From assembly GCA_022450665.1 (NCBI GenBank), contig JAKUPQ010000021.1, forward strand, positions 1 through 33,783: a stretch of 33,783 bases of DNA, read 5' to 3'. This document shows positions 1-7,882 of the stretch, in pieces. The notes beneath the pieces are model-generated. The model saw only the letters and a program-made list of their open reading frames with translations. It did not search any database and was not told the DNA's origin. The DNA comes from Alphaproteobacteria bacterium (lineage in GTDB: Bacteria > Pseudomonadota > Alphaproteobacteria > Rickettsiales > VGDC01). Each line of letters opens with the position of its first letter. Position 1 is the first letter of the stretch. The translations under genes were made by a program, and so were the position numbers.

Positions 1-890
1 AATGCCAGTTTCCCTTCCTGTTTCCATAAATTGAGCGATTTCTCAACTTTGCCACCAGTATCGCTTGCCACGGCTTTTTTCCACCGCTTATCCAGCGTAA
101 GGCGAATGTTTTTTAAGGCCTCTGCATCAGTTATAATATCTTCGGCAACCGTTAAATCATAGGCAGGATCACTATTCCAGTAGTTATCAAAACTATGAGA
201 TATCTTTGAAACCACAGGCCCAGCCGCCATCACATCCATATCGCTAAAATTATAATCGGCACTGGCATCAAAATATTGATCGCCCAAATTGCGCCCTCCA
301 ATAATCGCCGTTAAGTTATCGGCAATAAGCGCTTTATTGTGCATGCGTTTATTGGCACGTTCAAAATCAAATACCCATGTTGTCATGCGCAACACAAACG
401 ATTCATCTTGCAACACTACCGGATTGAACACGCGGATGGATATATTTGGATGACTGGATAAAAGCGATACTTCGCCATGCACCTTGCTTACTGCCAGCGA
501 ATCAACAAGCAGCCTGACACGCACCCCCCTGTCTGCCGCGCGCAGAATTTCCTCCAGCAGCATGCTGCCCGTGAGGTCATCTTCTACAATATAATATTGT
601 AAATCTAAGCTATGCTCTGCAAAACGAATCATTGCCACACGTCCAAAGAAGGCTTCGCTTCCTTTAGTGATTAACCGGAATGCAGATTTTCCGGGGTTTG
701 CATTGCGCCCTTCGATGATGCTTTTGCCAATGATGGTGTTGTAATCAGCTTTTAGTGCATATTGTTTTTCTTTTTGTGGGCTTCCTTGCGCCGCTTTAGT
801 TGAGGTGGCGATACAGCCCGATAAGCAGAATATGCCTACAAGACACGCAACAAGAATTGATTTCACTTTGTAGACAGATATTGCACGCAT
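1..890 (-). CDS. Phospholipase D-family lipoprotein (ClsC/cardiolipin-synthase-like), 3' end cut by window edge
   Basis: My own translation from the ATG at 890 gives an open frame running off the left edge, so about 296 N-terminal residues are present. It begins with a lipoprotein signal: a hydrophobic stretch ending in LSGC, with the cysteine about residue 26. A first PLD half follows, with the HKD motif written as H-N-K-A-L-I-A-D and then GGRNLGDQYF, as in the ClsC/YmdC branch of cardiolipin synthases and related phosphatidyltransferases. The second HKD motif lies outside the window. The likely role is phospholipid transfer or hydrolysis at the inner face of the outer membrane or in the periplasm; this follows from the family and the substrate is not shown. 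It lies 44 bases downstream of gabD on the same strand, so it may be cotranscribed. Confidence 0.8.
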   Translation of the reverse strand, partial: MRAISVYKVKSILVACLVGIFCLSGCIATSTKAAQGSPQKEKQYALKADYNTIIGKSIIEGRNANPGKSAFRLITKGSEAFFGRVAMIRFAEHSLDLQYYIVEDDLTGSMLLEEILRAADRGVRVRLLVDSLAVSKVHGEVSLLSSHPNISIRVFNPVVLQDESFVLRMTTWVFDFERANKRMHNKALIADNLTAIIGGRNLGDQYFDASADYNFSDMDVMAAGPVVSKISHSFDNYWNSDPAYDLTVAEDIITDAEALKNIRLTLDKRWKKAVASDTGGKVEKSLNLWKQEGKLA

Positions 891-934
891 TACATCACCG
901 TTTTATATTTTTTCATTTCATTAACTGAATAACT

Positions 935-2392
935 TTAATTTTCCAGCCCACCCAGCATGATATATTTTATTTCTACATATTCTTCTATGCCGTATTTCGA
1001 ACCCTCGCGCCCTAAACCAGATTCTTTAACGCCGCCAAAGGGAGCAACGGCGGTTGAAATCATTCCTGTATTCACTCCCACCATGCCAGATTCGATTGCT
1101 TCAGCAACTCGCCATATACGCGCCATATCTCCAGAATAGAAATACGCCGCCAATCCAAATGGAGTATTATTCGCCTTTTCAATGACATCTGATTCACTTT
1201 TAAACCGATACAACGGGGCAACGGGGCCGAAGGTTTCTTCACATGCGGGCAATGCATTATCTGGTACATCGCTTAAAATGGTAGGCTCATAAAACGTTCC
1301 GCCTTTTGCATGGCTTTTGCCACCTATCAGCACCTTGCCTCCTTTTTTGACCACATCTTCCACATGTTGCTGCACTTTTTTGAACGCGGCTTGGTTGATC
1401 AATGGCCCTTGAGCGACATCTTTTTCATCCCACGCTCCCACCGTTAACGTGGAAACTTTATTCATGAGCTTCTTTGCAAATTCATCGTATACAGCATCTT
1501 GCACGTAAATGCGGTTTGCACACACGCAGGTTTGGCCGGTATTGCGAAACTTGGAGGCAATACAGCCTTCTACTGCAGCGTCGATATCTGCATCATCAAA
1601 CACGATAAATGGTGCGTTGCCACCCAATTCCAAACTGATCTTTTTCACATGATCGGCACTTCCGCGCATGAGCAGCTTTCCAACTTCCGTAGAGCCTGTA
1701 AATGAAATTTTACGTATAATAGGATTCTCGGTAAACTCTGCGCCTATATCCTTGGCATCGCCCGTCACCACGTTAAACACTCCTGCGGGAACGCCTGCTT
1801 CTTCTGCCAAAACAGCCAATGCTAAAGCCGAAAACGGCGTTGCTTTAGCGGGTTTAGCTACCACAGTGCAGCCCGCTGCCAGTGCTGGTCCAACTTTACG
1901 TGTGAGCATGGCATAAGGAAAATTCCAGGGAGTAATTGCGGCCACCACACCCACCGGTTGGCGAATTGCAAATAAGCGTTTATCTTTTTGTGGGCTGGCA
2001 ATCACATCGCCATCTAGGCGTTTGGCTTCTTCTGCAAACCACTCTAAAAAAGATGCTGCATACTCCACTTCACCCAGTGATTCGCTAAGCGGCTTACCCT
2101 GCTCGCTCGACATTATAATGGCTAAATCATTTTTATTTTTAAGCAAAAGCTCGTACCACTTACGTAATATTGCTCCGCGCTCTTCGCCAGTTTTGCTGCG
2201 CCATTGTGGCCACGCATTATTCGCAAAAGTAATGGCTTTTGCCGTATCTGCCCGCCCTAAGTGAGGATCCGTGCCAATCACCGCTTGTGTTGCAGGGTTG
2301 AAAACTTCAATAGTTTTTTCATGCTCTGCGTTAATCCATTTTCCACCAACAAAGCATTGCTGCCTTAAAAGGCTTTTGTTTTCAATCTTCAT
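935..2392 (-). CDS. gabD: NAD(P)-dependent succinate-semialdehyde dehydrogenase
   Basis: This 485-residue protein is a full-length aldehyde dehydrogenase. The general-base glutamate lies in LELGGNAP (about Glu255) and the catalytic cysteine in NTGQTCVCANR (about Cys289). The second cysteine two residues later is typical of GabD. PWNFP near residue 155 and FTGSTEVGK near 231 form the Rossmann-fold cofactor site. The C-terminal EYVEIKYIMLGG also fits GabD. It oxidises succinate semialdehyde to succinate, feeding GABA-type carbon into the TCA cycle in the cytoplasm. Other semialdehyde dehydrogenases of the same subfamily, such as glutarate semialdehyde dehydrogenase, cannot be excluded. No aminotransferase partner (gabT) is in the window. 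It is divergent from the GAF gene. Confidence 0.9.
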   Translation of the reverse strand: MKIENKSLLRQQCFVGGKWINAEHEKTIEVFNPATQAVIGTDPHLGRADTAKAITFANNAWPQWRSKTGEERGAILRKWYELLLKNKNDLAIIMSSEQGKPLSESLGEVEYAASFLEWFAEEAKRLDGDVIASPQKDKRLFAIRQPVGVVAAITPWNFPYAMLTRKVGPALAAGCTVVAKPAKATPFSALALAVLAEEAGVPAGVFNVVTGDAKDIGAEFTENPIIRKISFTGSTEVGKLLMRGSADHVKKISLELGGNAPFIVFDDADIDAAVEGCIASKFRNTGQTCVCANRIYVQDAVYDEFAKKLMNKVSTLTVGAWDEKDVAQGPLINQAAFKKVQQHVEDVVKKGGKVLIGGKSHAKGGTFYEPTILSDVPDNALPACEETFGPVAPLYRFKSESDVIEKANNTPFGLAAYFYSGDMARIWRVAEAIESGMVGVNTGMISTAVAPFGGVKESGLGREGSKYGIEEYVEIKYIMLGGLEN

Positions 2393-2535
2393 GCGGGATT
2401 TCCCTTATACAGTCGTAAAAAGATTACTAATCAATGAATCATTAAACTACGTAATAAGAAATTAATTTTTCATATTCTTTATGAACAAATTTTTCTAGGT
2501 TGCATTAATTTAGCCGCAACAATCCATGTTATCAT

Positions 2536-2564
2536 TTGAATAAACAAGCATTTAGTGCTATGTT
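2536..2564 (+). promoter_or_regulatory. Candidate sigma-70-type promoter for the GAF-domain gene
   Basis: TTGAAT at 2536-2541 is followed after 17 bases by TATGTT at 2559-2564, each four of six matches to the consensus. It lies in the AT-rich 205-base divergent spacer between gabD and the GAF gene and would start transcription about 25-30 bases before the ATG at 2598. This is motif reading only; such matches occur by chance in AT-rich DNA. Confidence 0.3.
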
Positions 2565-2597
2565 TATATAAATTCTAAAGAAAGAAAATTTAACATT

Positions 2598-3125
2598 ATG
2601 CTTCAATCATTTGGCTCGCAGCCTATACCGCAAAATGAAGACTTACGCCTATCCACTTTACATGCAACTAAGTTATTAGATAGCCCTGAAGAAGAAGAAT
2701 ATAACGCTATTACCCGTATTGCTAAGGCCTACTTCAACACCCCCGTTACTTTAATTAGCTTGGTTGATGCAAAACGCCAATGGTTCAAAGCAAAATGTGG
2801 GTTAGAAGCCAGCGAAACCCCTAGAGAAATTTCGTTTTGCACCCATGCAATTATGAAATCCAATGTTATGGTGGTGCCAGATGCCGCTGCAGACAAGCGT
2901 TTTAAAGAAAATCCTTTGGTAAAAGGCGAGCCTAATATTCGTTTTTATGCCGGGGCGCCTGTAATTATTCCCGATGGAATCATTCTGGGTACATTATGTC
3001 TGATTGACACCAAACCCAACCCTAATTTTTCTAAAGAAGATGAAGCGGTGTTGGCCGACATGGCGCTTTTAGTAGCAAGCTTGGCAGAACATAGTTTGTA
3101 TAAACACGCTTACCTTAAACAATAG
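2598..3125 (+). CDS. Stand-alone GAF-domain protein
   Basis: This 175-residue soluble protein is almost entirely one GAF domain. It shows the pattern of the GAF modules that precede many bacterial kinases and cyclases: LDSPEEEEYNAITRIA, then PVTLISLVDAKRQWFK, SFCTHAI, FYAGAPVI and LGTLCLID. The domain spans about residues 25-165, with no output domain attached. GAF domains of this type bind small ligands or act in protein contacts; the ligand here is unknown. It may act in trans with a separate signalling protein. The ATG at 2598 has only a weak purine-rich ribosome site (AAAGAAAG). Sixty bases separate it from the downstream methylase gene on the same strand, so the two may be transcribed together. 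Confidence 0.75.
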   Translation: MLQSFGSQPIPQNEDLRLSTLHATKLLDSPEEEEYNAITRIAKAYFNTPVTLISLVDAKRQWFKAKCGLEASETPREISFCTHAIMKSNVMVVPDAAADKRFKENPLVKGEPNIRFYAGAPVIIPDGIILGTLCLIDTKPNPNFSKEDEAVLADMALLVASLAEHSLYKHAYLKQ

Positions 3126-3185
3126 TAAAACTTTTTATTGCTATTATAGCGTCATGGGTTTGCGTTACATATTAGCAAGGTAAGT

Positions 3186-4367
3186 ATGCCCACCAAACCA
3201 AAAACTGTTTTAATGAGCGATTACGCCAGTAAGTTTGTTTGCATTGGTGCAACATGCGAAGACACCTGCTGTACTGGATGGTCGATTGATGTTGATGAAG
3301 AAACACATGCAAAATATCTGCGTAAACGCGGATTGAAAGACGTTAGCTTTACATCTGCTGACAATAATCATTTTATGCGTTGCGACAGCAACACAGGCTA
3401 TTGCGAGCAGAATAATGAGGGTTGGTGCAATATTCAGCAGCAACATGGCGAAGAATATTTAAGTGAAACCTGTTATTTTTTTCCACGGACTCTTCGTAAA
3501 ATTGACGATCAGCTATTTATGGGCATTAGTCTTTCCTGTCCTGAAGCTGCAAAATCGGTATTACTTGGAAACACTCCCCTTATTCAACGTACGGCTTCTG
3601 TTATGGAGCGGAAAATAAAAAAAGTTCCTAATCGCGCCCCTCAATATTTGAATTTTGAGATGGCAATGGAAATTCACACACAAATTATAACCGCATTACA
3701 AAATCCAGACCTGACTATTGACCAGCAGATTGGGCGGTTGATTGCGCTGTGCTATGCCCTTTCGGAAACAGAGCAAATTAGCTGGCATGCAGCTACCACA
3801 TTTTATATGAACAGCCTCGCGCCCTCTCCTCCATCTCCCCCCAGGACTGTAGATAATATTCATATTTTATTGGGTTTATTTTCTGTTGCCGTCACACTGG
3901 AGTCACAATTCCATCCACGCTTATATCGCACCATTCGCGATATCGAAAAATCATTGCATGTACAGCTGCATTGGGAAAATGGTGTATTAGATTACAGGCC
4001 TGACAACACCGAGGCGGTGGATGCTTTGTTGGCCTCGTGGCCGAAGTATAAACCGCATTACGAGGATTTTTTCAGAAAATGGCTTATAAATTATGCAATT
4101 AACAACGTTTTGCCTTTTGCAGGGCTAGGAGTATCTCCCAAAGAACAAGCGTATTTTCTGGTGATATATTATGCTTCGCTACGCTTGGCGGTTATGTCGG
4201 CGTGCTATCTTAAAGAAGCACCTATTAGCGAAGATGAAGTAGTACGCATTTTTCAATCTATCTCGCGTTTATACGATCAAATTGTGGATGCCGAAATATT
4301 TTTTACCACCTTTGATGATCCTCACTGGAAACATGAAAGCAGCTTACGCGCTATCATAGGCATTTAA
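3186..4367 (+). CDS. fliB: FliB-family lysine N-methylase
   Basis: This 393-residue protein matches the flagellin lysine-N-methylase (FliB) family. The N-terminal cysteine pattern is C19, C24, C28-C29, followed by GWSIDVD. A second group is C66, C73, C81 and C96, ending in SETCYFFPR at 93-101. In the family, these cysteines are thought to hold an iron-sulfur cluster used for methyl transfer from SAM to lysines of flagellin. The start at 3186 has AAGG six bases upstream. Flagellin genes are not in the window, although flagellar export and rod genes lie 20 kb away, so flagellin as substrate is inference. The gene converges with the antiporter gene, and their last 4 bases overlap. The rest of the family includes uncharacterised methylases, so the target could be another protein. 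Confidence 0.75.
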   Translation: MPTKPKTVLMSDYASKFVCIGATCEDTCCTGWSIDVDEETHAKYLRKRGLKDVSFTSADNNHFMRCDSNTGYCEQNNEGWCNIQQQHGEEYLSETCYFFPRTLRKIDDQLFMGISLSCPEAAKSVLLGNTPLIQRTASVMERKIKKVPNRAPQYLNFEMAMEIHTQIITALQNPDLTIDQQIGRLIALCYALSETEQISWHAATTFYMNSLAPSPPSPPRTVDNIHILLGLFSVAVTLESQFHPRLYRTIRDIEKSLHVQLHWENGVLDYRPDNTEAVDALLASWPKYKPHYEDFFRKWLINYAINNVLPFAGLGVSPKEQAYFLVIYYASLRLAVMSACYLKEAPISEDEVVRIFQSISRLYDQIVDAEIFFTTFDDPHWKHESSLRAIIGI

Positions 4368-5551
4368 TCGGGCGTGATGAGTCCCAGCTTTTTAGCTAGT
4401 GGGTTAACTGTCCAGCCCTGCAATAACAACGAAATAAACACAATGATAAATGCGGTATTAAAGTAATAATGCGCGCTGGGTATTCCTGCCATGGCAGGAA
4501 TGAGTGCAAGATATATCGGCACTGCGCCACGCAGCCCAACCCATGAAATAAATGTTTTTTCCTGCCATTTAAAGCCGCTACCGAGCATACATACCCACAC
4601 CCCTGCCGGACGCGCCACAAAAAGCAAGGCCATGCTTACCCATAATGCCGGAGCAAGATATTGCAGCAATTGAGAAGGGGTAACCAACAAGCCCAACACC
4701 AGCATCATAATAAGCTGCGCCATCCATGCAAGACCATCGCTGAATTGTTTGATAATGGTCATGCGCGCATAACCACTTGCGGCAAAAGTGAGTCCCGCCA
4801 AATATACCGCCAAAAAGCCGCTGCCACCCATTAAGTTAGCACCGCCATAAATAAGCAAGCCAAATGCTAATGTTACGATAGGATACAAGCCTGCATCGAG
4901 TTTTAAGCGTTTCAGCATATAGGTCATGCCATGGCCACCTGCAATGCCTGCAAAAAGACCAATGAGCATTTGCTTCATGAACAAAAATAAGAATGGCGCC
5001 CAACCTACTGATATATCATTTTTAAGAAGCTCCACGCAAGTGATGGTTAAAAACACTGCCATAGGATCATTAATGCCGGATTCCACTTCTAACGTATATT
5101 TCACTTTATGCGCCAACTGAATACCACGCTGTTGCAACAACAAAAATACCGCTGCGGCATCGGTTGAAGCTACAATTGCACCAAGTAGCAAGCCATAAAT
5201 CAGATCCACATCCAAAACCCACGCCGCAAACGCGCCGGTAATACTTGCCGTGGCCAACACACCTAAAGTTGAAAGCAACAAAGCATTTGCTAAGCTTGCT
5301 TTAAAAATCCGCATGGGAGTTCGCACACCACCATCAAACAAAATAATCGCCAAAGCCAAAGAGCAGACTGTGAATGCGGTTTCTATATCGTCGAATTGTA
5401 TGCCGCCCGGCCCATCTTCTCCGAAGAAAATACCTACGCATAAATATGTTAGCAAGATTGGCGAGCCAATGCGTGACGATAGTTGCCCTACGAAGACACT
5501 CGATAGCACAATGATTGCGCCAATAAAAAATAGCGTATTGGAAAATTCCAC
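4364..5551 (-). CDS. CPA1-type cation/proton antiporter, membrane domain only
   Basis: This 395-residue integral membrane protein has about 10-12 hydrophobic segments and the CPA1 pattern. A conserved acidic site appears in ASTDAAAVFLLLQQRG, and GINDPMAVFLTI contains the ND pair of the ion site. WVGLRGAVPIYLALIP near the C-terminus is also typical. It most resembles the NhaP2/CvrA potassium-proton antiporter group, but it stops right after the membrane domain and lacks the RCK (TrkA_C) and CorC-like tails usual in CvrA, which runs to about 570 residues. It probably exchanges Na+ or K+ for protons across the inner membrane; the ion is not determined. The start codon is GTG with AGAAG a few bases upstream. 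Confidence 0.8.
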   Translation of the reverse strand: MEFSNTLFFIGAIIVLSSVFVGQLSSRIGSPILLTYLCVGIFFGEDGPGGIQFDDIETAFTVCSLALAIILFDGGVRTPMRIFKASLANALLLSTLGVLATASITGAFAAWVLDVDLIYGLLLGAIVASTDAAAVFLLLQQRGIQLAHKVKYTLEVESGINDPMAVFLTITCVELLKNDISVGWAPFLFLFMKQMLIGLFAGIAGGHGMTYMLKRLKLDAGLYPIVTLAFGLLIYGGANLMGGSGFLAVYLAGLTFAASGYARMTIIKQFSDGLAWMAQLIMMLVLGLLVTPSQLLQYLAPALWVSMALLFVARPAGVWVCMLGSGFKWQEKTFISWVGLRGAVPIYLALIPAMAGIPSAHYYFNTAFIIVFISLLLQGWTVNPLAKKLGLITPD

Positions 5552-5619
5552 CGGACTTCTTTCTGCATTGATATTTGGCCGCTATACTAACGATATCGTG
5601 TTAAATTACCAGTTTACTC

Positions 5620-5648
5620 TTGCATATCCGCACAATATTCGGCATAGT
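5620..5648 (+). promoter_or_regulatory. Candidate promoter of the iron-uptake operon
   Basis: TTGCAT at 5620-5625 and CATAGT at 5643-5648 are separated by 17 bases. Both are partial matches to sigma-70 boxes. The Fur-box match at 5658-5676 begins 9 bases after the -10 box, so a repressor bound there would cover the transcription start. The placement relative to the Fur box makes this promoter more believable than the box matches alone. Confidence 0.4.
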
Positions 5649-5657
5649 ATGCGCTCT

Positions 5658-5676
5658 GTGAATGATAATCAATATC
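5658..5676 (+). promoter_or_regulatory. Fur box (16 of 19 matches to consensus)
   Basis: The sequence GTGAATGATAATCAATATC matches the classical 19-base Fur box GATAATGATAATCATTATC at 16 positions, including an unbroken run of 11 bases (AATGATAATCA). It lies between a candidate promoter and the cupredoxin-FTR1 gene pair, which are iron-transport genes. Repression of this operon by Fur when iron is plentiful is therefore a strong inference. In alphaproteobacteria the Fur-family proteins Irr and Mur can use related sites, so the exact regulator is open. Confidence 0.75.
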
Positions 5677-6018
5677 AAGGTAAACCATGAAGCATTTCTT
5701 AGCGTATCCTTAGCCGCCATCACACTGGCAACGTTTTCTCTGCCCGCATTGGCAGCAGAAGAATTTACCATTGTCATTAAAGATCATAAATTTACCCCAG
5801 AAACGCTGGAAGTACCCACTGGCAAGAAAATCAAACTAATTGTTAAGAACGAAGATCCCACACCCGAAGAATTTGAAAGCCATGATTTGATGCGCGAGAA
5901 AATCATCAACGGAAACAGTAAAGGCATTGTTTTCATCGGTCCATTAGAGCCAGGTGAATATAGCTATTTCGGTGAGTTCAATATGGACACCGCCTTAGGA
6001 ACCATTGTAGCAAAGTAA
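5662..6018 (+). CDS. Secreted cupredoxin-like iron-uptake protein (start uncertain, possible frameshift)
   Basis: The open frame encodes a signal peptide ending ALAAEE and then a single cupredoxin domain: HKFTPETLEVPTGKK, EFESHDLMREK and PGEYSYFGEFNMD. Such domains accompany FTR1 permeases (EfeO-like), where they bind or oxidise iron in the periplasm. The ATG at 5662 lies inside the Fur box and has no ribosome site. The well-placed ATG at 5687, with AAGG at 5677-5680, is in another frame and reads MKHFLAYP before a stop. One extra T near 5696-5697 would join MKHFLAYP to LAAITLATF in a standard signal peptide. The gene therefore either starts upstream at 5662 or carries a one-base loss, real or a sequencing error. 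The FTR1 permease gene follows 4 bases later. Confidence 0.75.
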   Translation: MIINIKVNHEAFLSVSLAAITLATFSLPALAAEEFTIVIKDHKFTPETLEVPTGKKIKLIVKNEDPTPEEFESHDLMREKIINGNSKGIVFIGPLEPGEYSYFGEFNMDTALGTIVAK

Positions 6019-6022
6019 GAAT

Positions 6023-6868
6023 ATGTTTAGCAGCGCCATAATATTTTTTAGAGAAGTCTTTGAAATTGTATTGATTGTAGGAATTATTCTTGCAGCGACT
6101 CGCAATCTTCCCGGCCGTACACGCTGGATAGCACTTGGGTTTGCAGGTGGTATTGCCGGCTCAGCACTGCTAGCATTCTTTACCGAAAATATTTCAAACT
6201 TCGCTGATGGCCTCGGCCAAGAAATTTTTAACGCCGCTATTCTATTTACCGCTGCTGGGTTTATTGCATGGACTGTCATTTGGATGAAACGCCATGCCCG
6301 TGATCTAAAAGGACATTTTAATCGCGTAGGCGAAGCGGTTGCTGCAGGTGACATTCCCTCTTACAGTTTATCTGCCGTTATTGCACTGGCCATATGGCGA
6401 GAAGGCTCTGAAATGGTATTGTTTTCTTATGGCATGCTCGCCAGTGGCAACCTGACACCCTCCACCCTTGGTTTGAGCGCCATAATGGGGCTATGCGCCG
6501 GATTGATAACTGGTTTACTATTCTATTATGGCTTGCTCAAAGTTTCCTCCCGCTATTTCATGCAATTTACAAGCTGGCTTTTAGTGCTGCTGGTAGCAGG
6601 CATGATGTCGCAGGGAGTTGGCATGTTAGTTGCGGCGGGCTATTTCGAAACGCTTTCGGCCACAGTATGGAATAGTTCTTGGCTCATTGCTGACAGCACG
6701 ATGATCGGTCAATCACTGAACGTGTTAATTGGCTACACATCGCGCCCAATGATAATTCAAATTATCGTATATGTTGGCACATTACTTGCACTATATAGCT
6801 TCATGAAATTGGCTGAGACACGCAGTAATTCCAAATATAAAAACAACAATCTAGCGGATGCAGCTTGA
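6023..6868 (+). CDS. efeU: FTR1-family high-affinity iron permease
   Basis: This 281-residue membrane protein has about seven hydrophobic segments and the two iron-binding motifs of the FTR1/EfeU family. These are REVFE at residues 10-14 in the first membrane helix and REGSE at 126-130 in the fourth. It moves ferric iron, or iron oxidised during transport, across the inner membrane. It starts 4 bases after the cupredoxin gene and should be cotranscribed with it under the Fur-box promoter. The peroxidase EfeB and an M75 peptidase EfeO are not present, so this is a reduced two-gene version of the Efe system. The last residues are polar and rich in Asn and Lys. It converges with the LemA-like gene, leaving a 4-base gap. 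Confidence 0.88.
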   Translation: MFSSAIIFFREVFEIVLIVGIILAATRNLPGRTRWIALGFAGGIAGSALLAFFTENISNFADGLGQEIFNAAILFTAAGFIAWTVIWMKRHARDLKGHFNRVGEAVAAGDIPSYSLSAVIALAIWREGSEMVLFSYGMLASGNLTPSTLGLSAIMGLCAGLITGLLFYYGLLKVSSRYFMQFTSWLLVLLVAGMMSQGVGMLVAAGYFETLSATVWNSSWLIADSTMIGQSLNVLIGYTSRPMIIQIIVYVGTLLALYSFMKLAETRSNSKYKNNNLADAA

Positions 6869-6872
6869 AACG

Positions 6873-7403
6873 TTAGTGTGTGCTAAATTGCGGGGCAGAT
6901 ATTAATCCCATCCGCTTACCAATAATGGCATTCATCCGCGATTTAAGAAGCGTATTGTAAACCAAAACAGACTTATTAAATGCCTTGATAGAGGCACCTA
7001 AATGTTCCGCATTGTCTTTCAGACTTTGCTGTATAGCTGGTAGCGTTGCATTGCCTGCTAGATTTGGGTTTTTATGAATGGTTTCCAGCATTTCACGGGC
7101 ATGCGCTTCAATACGCCAGTGAAGTTCACTACGCTTCTCAACATCGCTTTGATCTGTGGCAGCTTCTTCAGCTAATACATGTTGTAGCTGATGGGTATTT
7201 TCTTGCGTTGGGGGCGTTTCTGGTGCCAGCCAAAAGCTCTGTAAATCTCCGTAGAGTGCATAGCGCGTGTGCAGCGCCTGATTCACCTGTGCCCAAAGCG
7301 TATTCATACGCTCTTTCTGCTTGAGTACATAATGAAAACACACCGCTACCCATAAAAAATAGCCTGCAAGCACAAACACAATGGTGGCATACACATAATA
7401 CAT
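6873..7403 (-). CDS. LemA-like membrane protein
   Basis: From the ATG at 7403 this is 176 residues. It opens with an N-terminal membrane segment (YYVYATIVFVLAGYFLWVAVCF), followed by a mostly helical domain. The C-terminal VYNTLLKSRMNAIIGKRMGL resembles the YN-x-x-x-x-x-P region of LemA proteins. LemA family members are inner-membrane proteins with a helical bundle of unclear function, often near stress or proteolysis genes. The start was chosen because GAAGGA lies six bases before this ATG; an open frame continues upstream into the neighbour but without a ribosome site. It is the last gene of a leftward unit with virB8, virB9 and a DUF3592-like gene, 10 bases after the latter. The LemA assignment is moderate. 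Confidence 0.6.
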   Translation of the reverse strand: MYYVYATIVFVLAGYFLWVAVCFHYVLKQKERMNTLWAQVNQALHTRYALYGDLQSFWLAPETPPTQENTHQLQHVLAEEAATDQSDVEKRSELHWRIEAHAREMLETIHKNPNLAGNATLPAIQQSLKDNAEHLGASIKAFNKSVLVYNTLLKSRMNAIIGKRMGLISAPQFSTH

Positions 7404-7413
7404 GACATTTCCT

Positions 7414-7848
7414 TCAGCCTTTAGATATAGCGCGCTCGCTAATTGCTTCACGTCGCAAGAACAGCCCTAAGATTAATGCGATTAGTGCTGCAAAACCAGA
7501 TAAAAAAGAAGGAACAATAGAATCCATGATACGCGGTAGTCGTGATTTATCAGGCGCATTGTTGGGGTAAAGCAATGTTATATCATCGCCGCTGGTATGT
7601 TCTGGTTTGATCACACCATCTTTCAATATTGTAGTAATACGTGCGCCATTTGGTAACGGCATGCTTACTATTAAATGAAACAAGCGCTGAGTACTATTGC
7701 TATTAATACGGGTTGAACGCACCTCGACACTCACCACCTTACCTGTAACCAAAGTATGGCTGTTGTGAATGTCGCGGTAATGTGAGAACAAAACCGAAAA
7801 CACGATCAACAATATTACCGTTATTGTAAAAGCAATCCGATGAGGCAC
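7414..7848 (-). CDS. DUF3592-like two-helix membrane protein
   Basis: The protein is about 144 residues, with an N-terminal membrane helix (IAFTITVILLIVFSVLF), a periplasmic beta-rich stretch and a C-terminal helix (FLSGFAALIALILGLFL). The layout, a short extracytoplasmic domain with a TGKVVSVEVR start and a VTLLYPNNAP-like turn before the second helix, is that of DUF3592 proteins. Their function is unknown. The start is taken as the GTG at 7848 because the strong ribosome site AGGAGG ends seven bases before it; the GTG two codons earlier is too close to that site. It sits between virB9 and the LemA-like gene on the same strand. Confidence 0.6.
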   Translation of the reverse strand: MPHRIAFTITVILLIVFSVLFSHYRDIHNSHTLVTGKVVSVEVRSTRINSNSTQRLFHLIVSMPLPNGARITTILKDGVIKPEHTSGDDITLLYPNNAPDKSRLPRIMDSIVPSFLSGFAALIALILGLFLRREAISERAISKG

Positions 7849-7882
7849 TCTCACCCCTCCTTACTGCACTACATTTTAGCAA

